Shown here: in pieces, positions 61,964 through 64,000 of the stretch
Layout: each line of letters begins with the position of its first letter
Numbering within the stretch: the stretch's first letter is position 1
Assembly (NCBI RefSeq): GCF_022844445.1
Contig: NZ_JALHLS010000001.1
Span: 434,001-498,000, forward strand
DNA length: 64,000 bases
Source: Hyphomonas sp.
Lineage (GTDB): Bacteria > Pseudomonadota > Alphaproteobacteria > Caulobacterales > Hyphomonadaceae
Reading direction: 5' to 3'
Position numbers and translations under genes: made by a program
Notes under the pieces: model-generated
The model's input: only the letters and a program-made list of their open reading frames with translations
What the model was told of the DNA's origin: nothing
The model's database searches: none

Positions 61964-62829
61964 TCGGCGCGCGTCATTGCGCGAATATCGTCCGGCGTCA
62001 TCCCTTGTTTGCGATAGTCCCCGAGGCTTTTGTCGCCGAAGCGCTTGGACAGCTTCTTGCCGTCGGCGCCGAGGATCAGGGGATGGAAGCGGTAAAGCGG
62101 GCGCGGCCAGCCCATCAGCGCCTGCAGGAGGGCGTGGATCGCGGTCACCTCGCGCAGGTCTTCGCCCCGGATGATGTGGGTTATGCTCTGGAGTGCGTCA
62201 TCATGACAGCAGGCAAGGTGGTAGCTGGTCGGCGTGTCCTTGCGGGCGAGGACAACGTCGCCGCACCGGTCCGGCCGGGCGGGAACGGTGCGGGCGCCGG
62301 CCACCGTCCATTCGGTATAGGCTAGGGCGTTATAGGCCGGGCCGAGAGCCGTGCGGGCCGCGTCGAGCGACAGGCGCCAGGCGAAAGGGGCATTGTGAGC
62401 GAGGCGTTCGACTTCCTCGGCGGCGGGCAGGGGCCGGCTGACGAGGCCGCCCTCTTCGGGATCGGCCCCGGCGGGCAGCCGGGCCGCAATCTCGCGCCGG
62501 GTGAGAAAGCAGCGGTAGACCAGTCCCCGAGCGCGAAGCAAGTTGAGAACTTCGGCGTATTCGGCGAAGTGGTCCGACTGGCGGCGCACCGGGCCGGTCC
62601 AGCCAAAGCCAAGCCAGTCGAGGTCCTCCAGAATTGCGCCTTCGTAGTCCGGGCGGCATCGGGTCTGGTCGATATCCTCGATCCGCAGCAGCACCTCGCC
62701 GCCTTCCGCCCGGGCGGCGTCCCAGACCGCGAAGGCGGACGCGGCATGCCCAAGATGCAGGCGGCCGGTGGGCGAGGGGGCAAAGCGGGTGCGCAAGGCC
62801 GGCAGGCTCCTGAGAATAGAGAGTTTCAC
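61960..62829 (-). CDS. gluQ: Glutamyl-queuosine tRNA(Asp) synthetase
   Basis: Attaches glutamate to queuosine in tRNA(Asp). 278-289 residues. TRFAPSPTGRLHLGH (ATP-binding HIGH-like), LLRIEDIDQTRC and SKRFGDKSLGDYRKQG (KMSKS-like) match; the anticodon-binding domain of GluRS is absent, as expected. Start is uncertain: GTG at 62829 (annotated), or TTG at 62796 with AGGAG 10 bases upstream. Overlaps the EamA gene. Confidence 0.92.
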   Translation of the reverse strand: MKLSILRSLPALRTRFAPSPTGRLHLGHAASAFAVWDAARAEGGEVLLRIEDIDQTRCRPDYEGAILEDLDWLGFGWTGPVRRQSDHFAEYAEVLNLLRARGLVYRCFLTRREIAARLPAGADPEEGGLVSRPLPAAEEVERLAHNAPFAWRLSLDAARTALGPAYNALAYTEWTVAGARTVPARPDRCGDVVLARKDTPTSYHLACCHDDALQSITHIIRGEDLREVTAIHALLQALMGWPRPLYRFHPLILGADGKKLSKRFGDKSLGDYRKQGMTPDDIRAMTRAE

Positions 62830-62887
62830 AATTGCAAGGATTTGGTAAGAAACGTATCGCCTTGAGGCGCTGGAGGACAGGCTCAGA

Positions 62888-63955
62888 ATGTTGATCACCG
62901 GCTGGCTGCAAACCGCCGATACATGGCTGAAGACGAACGTGCCCGGGGCCGAATGGCTGGCCCTGTTCGGCGCCGGCATGGCTGTGCTCGCAGGCCTGTA
63001 CCTGCTGGTGAAGGTGGCGGGCGGGCTGATCCGTCTTTGCGGCAATGTGATGAACGTGACGCGCGCGGCGCGGGCCAAAGCCAGCCGCGCCCCGGGCTTC
63101 CGCATCCTGATCGCCCATCCGGCCGGCTCCTCCGCGGGGCGCACCTCAAAGTGGCTGTCCGGCGCGCTGTCGCGCCATCTGCCGGTGTTTGCCTTCGGCG
63201 CGCCGTTCTCGCTGGTGCCGATGGGCCGCCTGAACGGCGGTCTCGGGACAGAACCGGTGGCCAGGGCCCGCAAGCGTATGGCGACGGCGGATGCCGACCT
63301 GTTCGTCTGGGCCAGCCGTCAGGGCAAGGGCGAGCGCGGACTGGAAGTGCATGGCCTGAGCCGCGGGGGCGGGCTTTCGGCCGCCGATGCACGCCTGTTT
63401 ACCATTGCGCTGCCTGGCTCGCGCAAGGCGCAGACCGAAGATGTGGCACGCCTCGCCGCCTACCTGATTGCCAAGCAGCTGCAGCCGGCCTTGTCTGATC
63501 CGCAGGCCTTCCGGGCCGAGAAGATCCGCGATCTCGCGAACGAACTCGAAAGCGTATTGGCAAACGACTTGCCGGTGTCGCAGACGCTGCGGAGTGAAAT
63601 TGAGGCCGATTTCTGCGCCGCAGGCGTGCGGGTGGCCGAGGACCTCGGTGAACTGTCGGCGCTGGACAAGGTGATCGCGATGCGCCGGGGCCATCTGGAA
63701 GCGGCGTCGCTGACCGCTGATACCGGACGGATCATCCAGGCGAAACTGGAACTGGGCCGAGCGCTGATCGTGCGGGCAGAGAAATCATTCGACCAGAACG
63801 TGGTGAAGGAAGCCATCGCGCATCTCGCCCAGGCGGTGGAAGGCCTGCGTTCCGATCCAGTGATCCAGCGCGCGCAGTCGGCCTCCGATGCGCTGTTCAA
63901 GGCGCAGGCGATGATTGAATCGCGCAAGCGGTTTTCGCTGAACTTCGGGTCTTAG
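62888..63955 (+). CDS. Membrane protein with tetratricopeptide-like C-terminus, unknown function
   Basis: 355 residues. One membrane helix at about 25-50 (LFGAGMAVLAGLYLLVKVAGGLI). A middle region (FRILIAHPAGSS, WLSGALSRHL) is of unknown fold; the C-terminal 100 residues are helical (LELGRALIVRAEKSFDQNVV) like TPR repeats. GGAGGA about 11 bases upstream. Divergent from gluQRS. After its stop, the last 45 bases show nothing. Confidence 0.6.
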   Translation: MLITGWLQTADTWLKTNVPGAEWLALFGAGMAVLAGLYLLVKVAGGLIRLCGNVMNVTRAARAKASRAPGFRILIAHPAGSSAGRTSKWLSGALSRHLPVFAFGAPFSLVPMGRLNGGLGTEPVARARKRMATADADLFVWASRQGKGERGLEVHGLSRGGGLSAADARLFTIALPGSRKAQTEDVARLAAYLIAKQLQPALSDPQAFRAEKIRDLANELESVLANDLPVSQTLRSEIEADFCAAGVRVAEDLGELSALDKVIAMRRGHLEAASLTADTGRIIQAKLELGRALIVRAEKSFDQNVVKEAIAHLAQAVEGLRSDPVIQRAQSASDALFKAQAMIESRKRFSLNFGS

Positions 63956-64000
63956 GGGCTCGGCTACTTTTCCGGAAAGCGCGCGACCTTAACCCTCCCC

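Overview
The window is high-GC DNA (60-base samples counted by hand gave about 63% G+C in housekeeping genes) with densely packed genes in both orientations. The gene content points to an alphaproteobacterium, most likely a Hyphomonas-like member of the Hyphomonadaceae: a large TonB-dependent receptor, several GST-like proteins, a Baeyer-Villiger-type monooxygenase, a ROSE-type thermosensor ahead of a small heat-shock gene, and a ribosomal rpsP/rimM/trmD/rplS cluster. That placement is inference from gene content and style, not from a search. I found no prophage, insertion sequence or CRISPR array.

Layout. 1-5.8 kb: partial TetR regulator, beta-carbonic anhydrase, tRNA-Ala(CGC), LysE exporter, inorganic pyrophosphatase, a sialidase-fold-like lipoprotein, an alpha/beta hydrolase, and a coupled 2OG-Fe(II) oxygenase/ABM pair. 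5.9-11 kb: a secreted protein, a decayed AHSA1 (SRPBCC) fragment, a Baeyer-Villiger-type flavoprotein between two look-alike terminators, a lipoprotein methyltransferase, and hsp20 with a ROSE-type leader. 11-20.5 kb: GST-like protein, two GT4 glycosyltransferases, a deaminase-only RibD coupled to gpmA, an AGE epimerase, a prolyl oligopeptidase lipoprotein and a GNAT. 20.6-31 kb: ffh, chorismate mutase, rpsP, rimM, trmD and rplS, the usual ribosomal/SRP neighbourhood, here opened up by three exported beta/gamma-crystallin-type proteins, a GT2 and a Kef-type antiporter. 31-39 kb: leuC, leuD and leuB interleaved with bioB, cysK, GST, VOC and small lipoproteins.

39-49 kb is the most accessory stretch: TonB receptor, GNAT, amidohydrolase, a DUF1801 gene broken by an amber codon, a large membrane-anchored repeat protein, an NTF2-like protein, and a single gene encoding a cytoplasmic TIR domain, one transmembrane helix and an exported subtilisin-like (S8) protease with its catalytic residues intact. 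That last gene is locally AT-richer than its neighbours and is the best candidate for an undescribed immune or signalling system. 48.7-64 kb returns to housekeeping genes: asd, prolyl-tRNA editing protein, argG, pyrD, an alcohol dehydrogenase, alkaline phosphatase, an EamA transporter and gluQRS, with a TolA-like coiled-coil protein and several unknowns.

Start codons were chosen by looking for Shine-Dalgarno sequences, so many genes are shorter than the longest possible reading frame. Functions are assigned from recognised motifs without any database search.
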